Assembly: GCA_030512295.1 (NCBI GenBank)
Contig: JAULSR010000005.1
Span: 2,294,001-2,358,000, forward strand
Reading direction: 5' to 3'
From: Bombardia bombarda
Lineage: Eukaryota > Ascomycota > Sordariomycetes > Sordariales > Lasiosphaeriaceae
Length of the DNA stretch: 64,000 nucleotides
Under the pieces are notes generated by a model. It was not told the origin of the DNA. It did no database searches and saw nothing but the letters and a program-made list of their open reading frames with translations. The number at the start of each line of letters is the position of its first letter. Positions within the stretch are counted from its first letter, which is position 1. A program made the position numbers and the translations under genes. Positions 12,178-24,988 of the stretch are shown here, one piece after another.

Positions 12178-13486
12178 CTACACCCTTGAACTCTTTCTTG
12201 ACCCCTCCCTCCGTATCGAAGTCAAGGTTGGGGTGGGCACCGGGCCAGGGGTCTGAGCAGCAACAGCAATAGCAACAGGCGGCGAAACCTCGAAATATTC
12301 CTGCGGCGCATGATGCCATTTCGGGTCTCCCGGGTCACCACAGGCCAGATCAAACCACGTATTCGGCTCGTGGTTGTCGATAGCATCTACCGCAGAGGCA
12401 ACGTCCCTGCTGTACAGATCGCACCGAGGGGCGCCGAGGTCGTTGAGGTAATAGTCGTACGACTGGCAGCCGTGCGTGCTTCCCCAGACGGACTGTAGAT
12501 ATTCATTTACAAGTTAGCACAACACAACACAGTGTCATGGGTGATGGCAGTCAAAGTTATGGGATGAGGGACAGACTACTCACCCCGCAAGACTTCCAGC
12601 ACCCATCCAGCGTGACGGGCACCCCCGACTCGTCCTCTATAAACTGCGCGACGAAGTAGTCGCCCACAGGCAGGCCATGCACGCCGCAGTGGATGCGATC
12701 CGGGAGTGGCGTTCCGCTTGGAGCGCTGCTTGCACACACGGTTGTGGTGGCAGAGAGGGTTGGGGCTATCTTCTTGGGCGCAAACGACGCTGTTGCTGTC
12801 TTGGTGGCATGGGGCTTGTTCTTGTTGCTGCCGTTACTGTGAACGCTGGAAATTGTCATCCAGATCTCGGCCGTTGATGTTCTTGTCCTTGTTACTGCTG
12901 GTTGTGATGTACGGAAAGGGAGGGCACTCCATTCTGGTCGGGGAGGGGGGCCTGTTGGCTTCAAGTCCTTGTGGCATGGGGAGGTGGTGGGAATATGGGG
13001 ACCATTGTGCTCAGTAGGTTGCTCCGGCTCTGCTGAGGCGGTCACTGAAACAGTAACATTGACCATCTGCGTTTGTGTCATGATGACGATGCTGGTGCTG
13101 CCGGGAGAGTTGGTGGCGACGGGTTTGGCTTCCGGGAACATGGACTCGGGAAGAGTCCAGTCCTCCATGCTCATGGAATAATCAGGTGAGCTGCCAGAGG
13201 ATGGGGAGTCAGCGGCTGGCGGAGGCGGAGGCAGCGGTGGTGTTGGAGCTGGCAACGGAGATGGCGGCGATGCCACCGCCTGTAGTATCGACTTGCCCTC
13301 GCCGAGCGATGGAGGCGGTTCCCCCCGGGACTGGCGCCGACCATGTATGATTCTGCGCGAGAACGTTTCACTGCTATCTCGCTGGCTGATATCGTTATGA
13401 TGATCCAGACTTGGAACTGGTGGGGGCGTAGACTCTGCCCTCTTGACCATAAGTGCCGCCGCGCCCAGGAGTGCAACCAGCTTCAT
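12178..13486 (-). CDS. Secreted proline-rich protein of unknown function
   Basis: Function not recognised. Exons are 13486..12584 and 12492..12178 (91-bp intron), giving 405 residues. The start MKLVALLGAAALMV has the shape of a secretory signal peptide, and 13486 is the first ATG with that property. A long Ser/Pro/Thr-rich middle follows, with poly-proline near residues 90-105 and possible Kex2-type dibasic sites. A cysteine-containing C-terminal module spans the intron: CGVHGLPVGDYFVAQFI, GCWKSCGSVWGSTHGCQSYDYY, CDLYSRDVASAVDAI, TWFDLACGDP. The spacing of about six cysteines suggests a disulphide-bonded extracellular domain. The flexible linker plus compact C-terminal module suggests a wall-associated or secreted protein; this is inference. 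No GPI-type hydrophobic tail is visible. Confidence 0.75.
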
Positions 13487-14367
13487 AGCTGCGGTGCTGG
13501 CCTGGAGTGAACATACAGGTAGGTAGTATTCGATGTAAAAAGGCGAGCGAGACGATGACAGTAGGGGCAACTACAGAACTCGAAAAGAAGGGCCCTCACA
13601 TGGCCCTTGTTCATTTTCACTCCTTGAGGCATCTCTTTATATTAAAACTATTAGTATACGATAAAAAAGCTGACTTGATATCAAGGAGCAATACACTACA
13701 CATAGCCATAGTAAGGGAAAGAAAGGGCAAGACGTGAGGGCGGATATAGGGTGCTATATAAGCAAAGGGTTTTGTAAATTGTTATCCAAGGGATGAAGAT
13801 CTCTGTCAACCAACCTCAAGCACAACAGAGCCCCTGAAAAGAGAAAGAACAAAACAAGCTTACTGCAAATGTACTGCTCCCTGAAAAGGGTGATTGATGG
13901 AGTATTTCTGATTGTTTCACTGCGCTTAATCAATCAAAATACAAAAAGCCAATAATCGCAACTGAGCCTCCCAAAACAAAATAGTAGAAAGAAAGCTGGT
14001 CACACCATGGGAAGAAGACCTCACCCAACGCACAAAAAACCGGTCGCCATATGGTACCGCGAAGAAGACCGATGCAGAGGGTATCAGAACACGTAGTTCC
14101 ACTGAACGCCGCCATATTTGTTTCCCCTTGATGAAAACAAAAAAAAAAGAAACACAAAGGAAAAAGCCATATGCCAATAAATATGCAGAAAAAACTGACT
14201 GAAAACCGCCCTTGATGCAAATTTCCCATAATGAAAACCCCTAACCCGTATAGGTCGTTCTTTCCTAACCTTTCGCTGCTGCTTGGTGCCCTCGTTTTAT
14301 CTGGGCACGTCGCGTTTTTGTTCTTTTTTTCGGTTACCAGAAGAAGATAAATGTGTGCTGCCATTCT
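13487..14367. other. Intergenic region
   Basis: This holds the promoter of the secreted-protein gene and the 3' untranslated region of the next minus-strand gene. It is AT-rich with A/T homopolymers. The two overlapping minus-strand ORFs (13926-14364) are Phe-rich translations of those tracts and were not called. Confidence 0.5.
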
Positions 14368-15350
14368 TTAATCTTCCCAAATCGTTTCCAAATCCAGATC
14401 CTGCCGCCTCTCGGCACCGCAGACACTCCACCGCTTCCGCTTGTCCCTAGAGCCAAAGCCCAGCGTCCGGCCACGGATCGGCACGTCCAGACTGCCCCTG
14501 CCGCCCTTTCCCTCGCCTCCCTCAGCCGCGTCCGCGTCCGCCTTTAGCTGCGCAATTCTCTCCGCCTCCAAGGCCGCCTCTTCTGCATCAGGCGAGTCGG
14601 GAATGGTCTCGAGGCTTGAAATGCTAGGGCTCCTAGATCTGGCTGACGTGGGGGTCGAAGGTACCGAGGATGATCCGTAAGCGCCGCTGAAGGGGTAGTT
14701 GACCGAGAGCGAGTCGTAGCTCCTGAGCGACGGCGACGTGGTGACCGACGAGGGGGTGCTGGGGATCGCGGGCATCGAGCTGCTGCTCGATACGTACCGC
14801 AGAGGTGACGACGGCCTTCTAAGCTTCGACCCCAGGGCAGCGGTCGCGGACGGCAGACCAAGGCCAAGATTCGGGGAGCTGTTCCTCTCGGACAGCTTCC
14901 GCTCGGGGTCGTGAACCGAGACTCGGGTCGGCGACGAGGGGAAGGACTCGTCGACGGGCTTGCGGGGGCTCGAATGCGGCTTGGAGAGCCGGACGGGCTC
15001 TGTGGTCGGATATGGGGCGAGTATAATAGGTGGCCAGCACCGTTGACGCCGGGCATGGACTGGGTTCGTGTCATGGGGGGTGCAAAGTTGACGGCGGACC
15101 TTGACCGGACGTGCATGCTGGACAGTGGCGAAGCGGCTCGGGGTCGGAATGGGAGGGTCGACGAGGGCGTCCAGGATGGCGATGTTGGAGAGGACAGCGG
15201 GGAGGGATCGGTTGACCGGCGGAGGGTAGAGGGCTTGCGCAGATAGTCGTTGTCTTGGGAGTTGAGAGCAGACGACCCTTGGGCTCTCAGGCTAGGGAGG
15301 GGAGAGGGTCGAAACTCCTCCATCCGCTCCGTCTCAGGAACGGGTTCCAT
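14368..15350 (-). CDS. Conserved Ser/Pro-rich fungal protein, internal frameshift
   Basis: A protein of unknown function, with the feel of uncharacterised 'proline-rich' proteins conserved in Pezizomycotina. The frame opens at ATG 15350 (MEPVPETERMEEFRPS) and reads SRSAVNFAPPMTRTQSMPG and SPSGSPSRIRAP. It then turns into an Arg-rich shadow. One base over, the frame continues as RKPVDESFPSSPTRVSVHDPE, NSSPNLGLGLPSATAALGSK and LRRPSSPLRYVSSSSMPAIP. It ends in a compact charged tail, DLDLETIWED. The shift falls in a run of five C on the coding strand (plus-strand G 14964-14968). One more base there gives a single 327-residue protein. Phosphorylation-type SP/TP sites are dense and there is no catalytic domain. 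An unusual small intron is a less likely explanation because no good donor/acceptor pair is present. Confidence 0.65.
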
Positions 15351-18300
15351 GGTGACCAAGGTTGTAGTAGTTGGTGCTCTCGGGAGGCCCGATCTGTCAC
15401 CTCAAGAGAGATGTCATGGATTGGCGGTGGGGGTGAAATAAAAGCGAGGGACACTTCAACCAAGTGTGATGGATTGTGCGTGACAAACACGGATGGTTTC
15501 CAGTGGGGGCGGGATAAGAGTCGCGAGTCGCGACAGCCGCGACACAGGACACGATCACGATCACGATCACGCTGACTGGATTGGTGGGCGACGGCGGGGA
15601 GGTGACAGAAGACGCTCGAATGTTCGGGTAGGAGGTTGCTGGGGCACCTAGCGCGTCGTGAGCAGGAGGTAGGAGGCGGGGGTGTTGATTCGAGGGCGGA
15701 ATGATGGGGATGGCGGATGGAATTTGGGCTGAGGCAAGCATGAAGGGGTTGAGGGTTGAAGGGAGGGAGGGAGAGAGGGGGGGGTCTTTACCCGGCGTGG
15801 TGGCAGGCAAGACGCGCCGAATGCGCCAATTGGGGTGGACGAGGCCCAATGAGCCCGCATGGACGGGACACCCTAGCGGGCCCAGGCCGACACCCAGAAT
15901 GGCAAGCCTTCTGCGGCTGGCCGCTAACCTTAAGCTCAGCTCCACCATTGAGTTAATCTTACAGGGGCCTTCAGCGCTGAAGCAGCGCGGTTTAAGCTTT
16001 CCATCTAATGGATAGAACCTACTTTTTTGCTTTTGCCTCCCGTCGGTTTCCCCACGATCGTCCTCTGTAATAACGAGGCCGTTGTGAACCATCTTGGCTC
16101 GTCAATGGGGTTGCTAGCTCTGACAGAACGAACCGTCTCTGGCTGAATGCTGCTATGTACCGGTAACCGGCATGGCCTAGATCTCTCGGACGACGAGCAT
16201 CCGCGCCAGTCAATCGCCAAGGTCCTCCATGCTTGTCACAGCGCGCGCCCTTGAGTGAAAACACACAAGGTATGCAGGTATGCGGAAGTATGTACAATAC
16301 ACGGCTGAGATAATAGTGAAGCAGATACGAGTGGGCGCCTAAACGCGCATCACGCCTTTATAATTGTTTGACTACAGTATGGAAGGTACTTGAAGAAAAT
16401 ATGCTGCAGATCACTACGGCCGTTCCAAAGACTCTTGAGTTTGGGGATGGAGATGGACGCGTCTGACACTGTGTTGGACGTTGTAAGCCGAGTCAGACGT
16501 TGTAAGCCGGGACGATTGATGGCTGTTTCACACATGGCTCGCTTTCGCTAGGTCTCTTACCTAATAGACCGAGTGCCTCAGGTAAGTAGGTAGGTAGGTA
16601 GTGCTGTTCAAGGTTCAGCTGGTCCATCGGGATCATCATGGGGAACAAATGGCCAAGGTTTAATACTCGGCCGAGTCGGCCTGTTTGACCCATCACTATG
16701 ACACTCTGGCGGCGGCCCAATACGCAGGCTCGGCAGGTACCGAGGTAGGTATCTGAACCCTCGACTCGTCTGCCCCGTCCTAACAATTGCTTCGTGAATT
16801 CTGTTATATTGATCAACAGACAAAAACGTTGATGGGAGCTACTACCTACCTACCTAGGATAAGGCGTTGTTAGGACCGGGCACCAGTTAGAACTAGGTAG
16901 TTTGTAGCTATTTCTGTACGACCTTACCGATTAAGACTGCGCTGCACTGACAGCTCTTTTTGCTACCTTTTAAGGTACTTACCTTCGGTATTCCACAGTA
17001 ATCGGCCAATTAAAAGTTACAAGTTTGTGATTTCAGAAACTTGAAGCCCAAGCTTGGATTGGTGCTGAGGTTGCCAGTCACTCCTTCCTCGACTTGGAAG
17101 CACATGACATCACCTCGCTTTCATTTGACCAGCTTGCTGCCAGTGCTTTTCGTCCATGGATGTCTTCCCCAAAAGCAGTCAAGCCCGCGAATTCCCGTGA
17201 TTCAGGACGATGGCAATTCTCTGCCGCCTGCTGCCCGTTCCTGAATTGGGCGTGGGGGTTTATATGTCCAAACAAAAAGAAAACGCCATCACAACCTCTT
17301 CGACACGAACACAAGCAAGTAATATCGGCTCTGTAAGCACTACCCGGTCTTGACCTCATTAGGACGTCTTGTTGGTTCGATCATCTCAGGCTTCGCCCCG
17401 TGCAACTCGACCTCGAACCTTGATCCAAGACCCCCGCTCGCTCCGGCGATTTCTACTATCGTTATCTCCATGTTCCGTTGTCAATTCCCTTCCCGCTCCT
17501 CCCCGTCCCGATGGCAGTATGCATCCATCCCAGTTCAGCACACTACTAGTATTCATATGCATGCCAATATTCATGCCATCAGCGCCCCGACCTCGGTACT
17601 GCAAAGACTTGGTCGCAGTCGTTATCTGGAGCGGTCGCGGAGGAAGCGGCTACGAGACAGAGAAAAGAGCTCCTCGAAGTTGAGGTTGAGGTCGATGCTC
17701 GCTGCTTTGGCCTTTGGCCATCACCTATCCTCTCGCCATTACCAAGTATTTACTACTACAAAGTCTGCCTGTGGACTGGATTATCAGCTTCCCCAGCACA
17801 GCAGGTCTACCGTACTCGTGCCACACCCCACTTGTTCGGTCGTTCGGTTCCTTACCCTTGGGCACGACTGAGTAAAAGCCTCTGAGCCTCCCCGCCCACG
17901 CAGGTGTCACAGCAGCGAAGGAAGAACCAACAGCAAAGAAAATACCACTCAATATGCAAGGAGCAATCCACAGGGAAAACCACCACACCATCAACCAGTA
18001 CCAGAGGCGACCGGTCACGTCTTTCCTGCTCTGCCAAGCGCCAGGCATCAGCTTTTGACCCCTGAGGTTATACGATATGGTGCTACTGCGGACGCGTGGC
18101 TACCGTTTGTTCATCAACTCCATATTAGCTACCAGTAGATTTCTTCCCCCCAGTAGACATGCTCCTTAAGTATCTGCCTAGACGTCAACCTTGCACTTTA
18201 CCAACGGGCAGTGCATATTGAGTGCAATGTCTACCAACAAGACGCGTCACTATCCAGAGATGGAAGCTGGCCTTCAGGAACGAGCTTGAATCAACTGCAT

Positions 18301-18534
18301 CTAGACTACTTATCTGACATGTACCGTCGCCAAAATGGCCCCTTTATTTGCCTGTTTGGGACAGCCGCGGTCACTGATGGACTTGTAGGACTGATGGTCG
18401 ACTCTTGGTAGCTCTGGGGTGTCAATTGACCATTTATAACATACCAATCCGCACGTACATACATGGCTTAAAACCGAGCCTCCAAGTTCGAGCATTGGTA
18501 TCCCTTTTGTTTACGCTTGGACTGTGTGTGTGCT
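15351..18534. other. Long gene-free region (3.2 kb) between divergent genes
   Basis: This contains the promoters of the Ser/Pro-rich gene (leftwards) and the ABC transporter (rightwards). TAGGTA/ACCTACCT clusters occur at about 16565-16625 and 16835-16860. ORFs such as minus 15397-16092 and minus 17725-18048 (a hydrophobic, Trp-rich stretch) have no recognisable family and were left out. A lineage-specific gene could be hidden here. Confidence 0.5.
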
Positions 18535-21500
18535 ATGTCGTTCAAGATGGCCTCGGTGATGGTGGCCCCTTGGGACCTCGCAAAACAGGTCAAGGCATTG
18601 GTGCGGAAGAACCTCCTCCTGCTTCTCACCAGGCATTGGTTATCGACCCTTCTTCAGGCGGCAGTTGCTCCGATAGCAATCCTCGCCTTGACTCTGAACA
18701 TCAAGAACTTCAACCCCACCGTTAAGCGATTCGGAGTGGGCGATCCGCTGCCCATCAGGTCTCTCCCGGACAGCATACCGAGTTCCCAGCACCTGGTCAT
18801 CGTTAAAACCCCTAGTCTTGCTTCAGATGTGGACGATGCCATTGATACCCTCACCAAACCGCTCCCATCCGAGAGGGTGGTCCAGTTTGACACGCAGGAG
18901 GAGGCGCAATCGCACTGCTTCTACAACTTTCGCGGGATATCGAGCTGCTACGCCATCATCACCTTCAACGATTCCCCCCTGACGGACTTAAGCCAAAACC
19001 AGACGTGGAACTACACACTTCGCTTCGACCCGATCCGCCAGAACTCGGTGTTCAACATCCACAAAAGCGATAATGACTACCAGGTATACTGGGCGCCCAC
19101 CCAGCTCGCCGTGGACAATGCTATCACTAAGTCAACAGAGGTGCCGTTGACGTATATGTTCACCACGCTTGTGCAGAAGGACGTCGACGTGGTCGCCAAG
19201 GTCGCCTATGGGGAGCTGGTCATCGATACCTTTGTCATCGTCTTCTTCCTTAGCACCCTCCCGGGCATCTACCACGCGGTGGATACGATTACGTCTGAGC
19301 GGGAGGCTGGCACGTCGCAGCTGATCGATGCCATGGGTGGCAGTCCTTCTGCGCGAGTCCTGAGTCACATATTGTCGTTCAGCATGATTTACTTTCCTAC
19401 GTGGCTGATCTTTGGTTGTTGTAAGTACTCCCCATATTCGAGCCGCTTCAAGAGCTTGGGTTTTTCTTTTGTGTTCTGTGACAGCAGCTCACCAAGATGT
19501 GATTATCAGTATACTGGTATCTTTTGTTTCCAGATACAAATGCAGCAATCCCGGTATTCTGGCAAATCTTTTCCGGTCTCGCCTTTCTTGTCGCCAGCTT
19601 GTTTGCCGCGTCCTTCTTCAAGCGGCGCAGGATATCCAGCATATTTGTTATCGTGTGCTTCTGCTGCTTGGGAGGCGGGGCGGCCATTCTTCTGAACAGG
19701 AGAGTTGACACGGCTAGGGTTGTTGCCTTGTCTTTGTTGTTCCCGGCAATGAACTACATTTTTTCCCTCTCTCATGTAAGTTTGGTGTTGCCGCTTTCCT
19801 CCACCCTCATGATGTACCAACTACTGACTCCCGTGTTTATTAGATGGCGAGGTTTGCCCTAGGAAATCTTCCGGTCGACATGACATCAACCCACATTGTC
19901 ATTCCAGACGACTCACGGTTATCTGATCAGACTTATTTTGTCTCCATTTACCTGTATTGGATATTTTTGATTATTCAGATACTCGTTTATCCCATCCTTA
20001 CCATCATAGTTGAGCGTGGGTTTCACGGCCTAAGCTTCAAGGGAAGGACCATGGCATCAACAGGCGAGGCAGGTCCGTCTGATGTTGCCATCCGGACCAC
20101 CGGTCTCAGCAAGATCTACCAAATGGCATGGCACAAGAATCTTCTTTGCTTCGGCAAGCGAGATTCCGGGTTCAAAGCGCTTGACGGGGTGGATCTTGTT
20201 TCTCAGAAGCACCAGATTCTTTGCCTCCTTGGAGTAAACGGTGCCGGCAAATCTACCACTCTTGATCTGCTCTCGGGATTCCAAACTTCGACGGCCGGAG
20301 AGATGGTTATCAATGCCGGTCCTTCTCAACTGGGCGTATGCCCGCAGAAGAACGTCTTGTTCAACAGACTCACGGTTCTTGAACATGTCAAGTTTTGGAG
20401 TGAGATGAAGGGGAAGGGGGAAAACCTGCAGGCGTTGCATAATCTCATCGCGGCGTGTGATTTGACCATGAAGACCCACAAGCAGGCCAGAACTCTTAGT
20501 GGCGGACAGAAGAGAAAGCTTCAACTGGCCTGCATGTTTGTCGGAGGGACTACGATTTGTTTGATGGATGAAGTCACCTCTGGACTGGATCCCATATCCC
20601 GGCGAACTATCTGGGATATCATCCTTGCTGAACGCTCCAAGAGATCGATGGTTTTCACTACGCATTTTCTTGATGAGGGCGAAGTGCTCGCCGACCACAT
20701 TGTCATCTTGTCCAAAGGTCAGATCAGGTGCCAGGGTTCCGGCACTGAGCTCAAGAACAGCCTTGGTGGAGGCTACCGTGTCTATCTCCCGCGGGACGCG
20801 GATGTCCCGGGCATCGATGCGCCGAGAACAATCCACCAGGATCGTATTGTCTACAGGACGCCCGACTCACGATCGGCCGCCTTGCTCGTCTCTCAAATAG
20901 AGGCAGCCGGTTGCCAAGAGGTGCAGATCGCAGGGCCAACTATTGAAGATGTCTTCTTGGGGGTGAACCAGGACGATGCCCTTTCGGACGACGAAAAGTC
21001 AGAGAAGGCCGTGTCGTATCCCGACGATAAGACCACCGCTGTTTCCGGTCAGCTCAGTTCCGGGAAAACCACCACCTTCTTCCAGCAGGTCAGGATCCTC
21101 ATAATGAAGCGTCTTCACATTCTGCCTCGTTACTGGGCAGGAGCTTTCCTTACTCTCGCCCTGCCTATCGCGTGTATGCCAGCCATCAACACCTTTCTTT
21201 CCGACAAGTTCACTCGCCCACTATGTGAGTCGCCAACGCCGGTATTTCTCAATGCGCAGTCTGGCGGATTTCAGGGCTACGTTTATCCAGTCCTAGTCGA
21301 GAACCCCTACCCTTATTTGTTGTGGCAGGGCTTAGTACCCAACCCTGTTGGGCCCTCGTCTGTGAAGTCTACTGTGTTCGACGTGTTGAGCTCCTACCCC
21401 ATATCTGGAGACATCTCCTACCCGTCATATATTCAACGCTACAATCTCTCAACCTTCGACAGTGAGTGGCAGTTCATCGACGACTATGACACCTTTCAGA

Positions 21501-23852
21501 ATATTCCGCGCAACGCCCCGCCGAAAGTTGTGCAGGGAGGAATCTACATGGGAGACGGTACTCCGGCACACCCGCCAACCATTGCGTACAACGGGGAGAG
21601 CGGCATGCAGGTTGCCATGGCGGATCTTGGGCTCTACACAGCAGTACGCAGCAAGGTCAAGATTGCCGCCTCGACGGAAGGCGTCTACTTTTACGTATGT
21701 GTATCCCCTCCCCCTTTTATGCCCATGAAGTCGAGACTGACAACCCCTGCTATTTAGATGTCATTGGGAGACGGAAGCTGGCAGTACATTCTTGTGAGGA
21801 CTAATGTGCATGTTAATATCTTTTGTGTGAATTGCTAGCTAACGTGTATGCGCAACAGTACGCCGCCTTCATCCTGGCCGTATATCCAGCTTTTTTTGCC
21901 CTGTACCCGGCCTTCGAAAAGGTCAACAAAGTCAGGGCACTCCAGTGCTCCAACGGTGTCAGACCGCTGCCCCTATGGGCGGCATACTTCCTCTTTGACC
22001 TGCTCTTCGTCCTGGCCATCTCAATTGCCTATACGGTGACGATTACGCAGCAGTTTAGAGAGTGGTGGGAACCTGCATACATGTTCCCCATCTGTTTTCT
22101 GCACGGCATCGCAGGCATTCTCTTCAGTTACATAATCTCAAACGTCTCTGGTTCTCAGCTTTCTGCCTTCCTCTGGACGCTCGGCTACAATGCCCTGGGC
22201 TTCTTTGCGCTCGCGCTGGCGACTACGGTACGTCTATCCCTGATGTCTGAAATACTCAGTTGACAATTCATATTGCTAACTTGACTTGTTCCTACTGCTA
22301 GCTGCCGAACCTGTTGAGCGATCCACTGAATGTTGAACGAAACACCAGTGTCGCCGCCTATGTCCTCAACTTGTTCTTTCCGATCGGCAACGTCTTCCGC
22401 GGAATGGCAATCGGATTCAACCTGTACCAGGTCGCGTGCCAGTCAGACGGTTCCATGCTGGCTCCAGGCTCATTCAAAGGCTATGGCTTCCCCATCACAT
22501 ACCTAGTCCTCCAAATCGTCGTATTAGCTACTGCACTCGTCCTGAACGACGCCGACCTATCCTTCTCGCTCCTGCGGCGGGCAGCAGACCGTAACGCCAC
22601 GTCCACCTCCGCCGCCTACGACCAAGACAACCTGCCCATATCGGACTCGGCTTCCGGCGTCGGCGAGGAGGCTGCCCGAGTCGAGCTAGCCCAGCAAGAC
22701 CTCCTCCGCCTCGTCCACGTATCCAAATCTTTCAACGGTAACCCCGCCGTGTCCGACGTCTCCCTCGGCCTCGGCGAGGGCGAGATCCTCGCCCTGCTCG
22801 GCCCCAACGGCGCTGGCAAGACCACCATCGTCAACATGATCCGCGGCGAGATGCGCCCCTCGGCGGGCCACATTCTCCTAGGCGACATCGACGTCTCACG
22901 CCACCCGCGCCTCGCCCAAAAGGCCATCGGCGTCTGCCCGCAGTTCGACGCGCTCGACCTCCTCACCGCCCGCCAGCACCTCGAGTTCTACGCCCGCATA
23001 AAGGGCATCGAGGACGTGCAAGCCAATGTCGACGTGGCCATGGCCCGCGTCGGCCTGACACCCCACGCTGACCGCCAGGGCGCCGACCTGTCGGGCGGCA
23101 ACAAGCGCAAGCTGAGCCTGGCCATCGCGTTGATGGGCAACCCGGCCGTACTGATCCTGGACGAGCCAAGCAGCTCGATGGACGCGGCGGCCAAGCGCAA
23201 GATGTGGAAGACACTGGCCGAGATCGCGCCGGGCCGGTCGCTGCTGCTGACGACGCACTCGATGGAGGAGGCGGATGCGCTGGCGACGCGCGCGGCGATC
23301 CTGAGCCAGCGGCTGCTGGCGATCGGGACGACGCAGGTGCTGAGGAAGAAGTATAATAATCTGTATAATATCCAGCTGGTGCTGCGGACGGCGCCGCACT
23401 CGGCACCCGAGGAGATGCGCGAGGTGGAGGCGTGGGTGCGCAAGGAGTTTGTCGACGTCACGTTTGAGGGGCCGAGTCTGGGCGGGCAGATCAAGTTTAT
23501 GGTGCCTGCCTCGAGCCCGCCGCCTTCGAGTTCGTCGTCTTTTGTGGTGCGATCGAGACGGGGGACCGTGGGGGAGAAGATGGAGGTGGAAGATACGATA
23601 TCTGCCGTGTCCGTGCTGACTCCTGTGGAGGATGGTGGTGGTAACGGTGAAAATGTCACTACCAAGAATGGGAGTGTTGGGTATTTGATTGGATTGCTGG
23701 AGCAGAATAGGGAGACGCTGGGGTTGCAGGACTACTCGATCGGAGCACCGACGCTGGAGAAGGTTTTCCTGAGCGTGGTGAAGGATAACCATGTTGAGGA
23801 GGAGGATGGGGAGGGGAGAGGAGGGTGGAGGAGGTTTTTGGGTAGGGGTTGA
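18535..23852 (+). CDS. Full-size ABCA-type ABC transporter
   Basis: ATP-driven membrane transporter of the ABCA (lipid-transporter-like) subfamily. Exons are 18535..19420, 19534..19775, 19844..21694, 21758..21793, 21859..22227 and 22302..23852, giving 1644 residues in two TMD-NBD halves. The first half has one N-terminal membrane span (ALTLNI region), a large extracytosolic loop, and a block of spans ending before GRTMASTGE. NBD1 has Walker A GVNGAGKST (~residue 507), signature LSGGQKRKLQLA, Walker B CLMDE and the H-loop FTTHFLDE. NBD2 has GPNGAGKTT (~1294), DLSGGNKRKLSLA, LILDEPSSSMD and TTHSMEEAD. Both sites look catalytically complete. The loop-before-spans plan and EADALA/EGEVLA regulatory region fit ABCA. 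The fourth exon is only 36 nt. An upstream exon is possible. The substrate is unknown; export of lipids or toxic compounds is inferred from the family. Confidence 0.92.
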
Positions 23853-24866
23853 GGACTTGATATCTGTGAGTTTTGGACGGAGAAGAAGATAGCCGTGGAA
23901 GTTGAGAAAAAGATACCTGGTGGGCGATGAGTTAGTTGCCTTCAGTTTCGCGTCATATATAATATAGAGAGGAGAATATCGAATATACTATTTTCATTTG
24001 TCTTTAAAACCTGGTTCAGTTGGGAAAGAAGCATAAAGATAGATAATTACCTACCCAACTTTCATACACGATGTAATTTCGTGAAATTCTCACTACTTCA
24101 TGAGACCTTGAAGAGTGTCGTAACATGTACCCTATTTTAACATCATGTCGTTTCCTCCCCTGATTTAGAGTCTATGGCGAAGCCAACAGACTGCTAATGG
24201 AAAAAAATAAAAAGGGGTAACTGGGCACTTAGCCAGGTAAAATAGCACCATGTCATTTCTATTCTTTGCTTCGCCTCAGTCAGACAAAAGAACACTCTGC
24301 AGGCGCTCACTCGTCAAAAAAGGCGGACAAAATGATGGTGAGAGTATCATTTCATTCTAGAGGCCTGGAAATTGAAAAGTTAGCCGATTTGCCCGCGGTT
24401 GAACAAGCGGAGGGAAGGTGACTGTTCTGAGAACTTACCCAAACGCGGACGTTGCAACACGCCGACATGTCTTGATCGTGATTTTTTTTCTTTTGCTTTC
24501 AACAATTGCAAGACACATCGGCTGCTACTTGCTGAGACGTTTTATCTACCTATAGCAGACTATCCCAGTTTTCTCTTCCTATTAAAGGTGGGGCGCCGTT
24601 TGTCTTTTTTCTTTTTTCCTTTTACCGAACCAAGTGTCGCTTGTTGAAGCGGGTGGATGGATGAACGAATAGATGGGGATAGCATCTCTCTCTGTGTGTG
24701 CGCTCTCCGTCTGCCCCTCCCCCTCCCACATCCCCATCTACGGCCCTCTTGGTTAGACAGGCTGGTATATCGAGCGACTGTCCTTCCACCCAGCGCTGTT
24801 GCAGGAGATCGCACCCTTTCCCAACTCATTTTCATTTCATAAAGAAGAGCCAGAGAAGCGAATCAA
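23853..24866. other. Convergent intergenic region
   Basis: The 1.0 kb between the ends of the ABC transporter and Y14 genes is AT-rich and should contain both 3' untranslated regions. No gene was recognised. Confidence 0.55.
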
Positions 24867-24956
24867 TCACAAATCATCCTCCTTGGCCGCCGCGACACCA
24901 GGACTCCTGCTGCGACTGCGTCCGCTTCGAGCACGGTTATTAGGCCCCCGATTGTT

Positions 24957-24988
<32 letters not shown>

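Noticed and set aside
15397..16092. 231-codon ORF on the minus strand
   Set aside because: It has no recognisable domain, composition follows local GC-rich sequence, and it sits in the promoter region of the Ser/Pro-rich gene.
17725..18048. 107-codon hydrophobic, Trp-rich ORF on the minus strand
   Set aside because: It looks like a membrane segment, but no family and no coherent exons around it were seen.
22896..23792. 298-codon ORF on the minus strand inside the ABC transporter
   Set aside because: His/Arg/Gln-rich shadow of the second nucleotide-binding domain coding strand.
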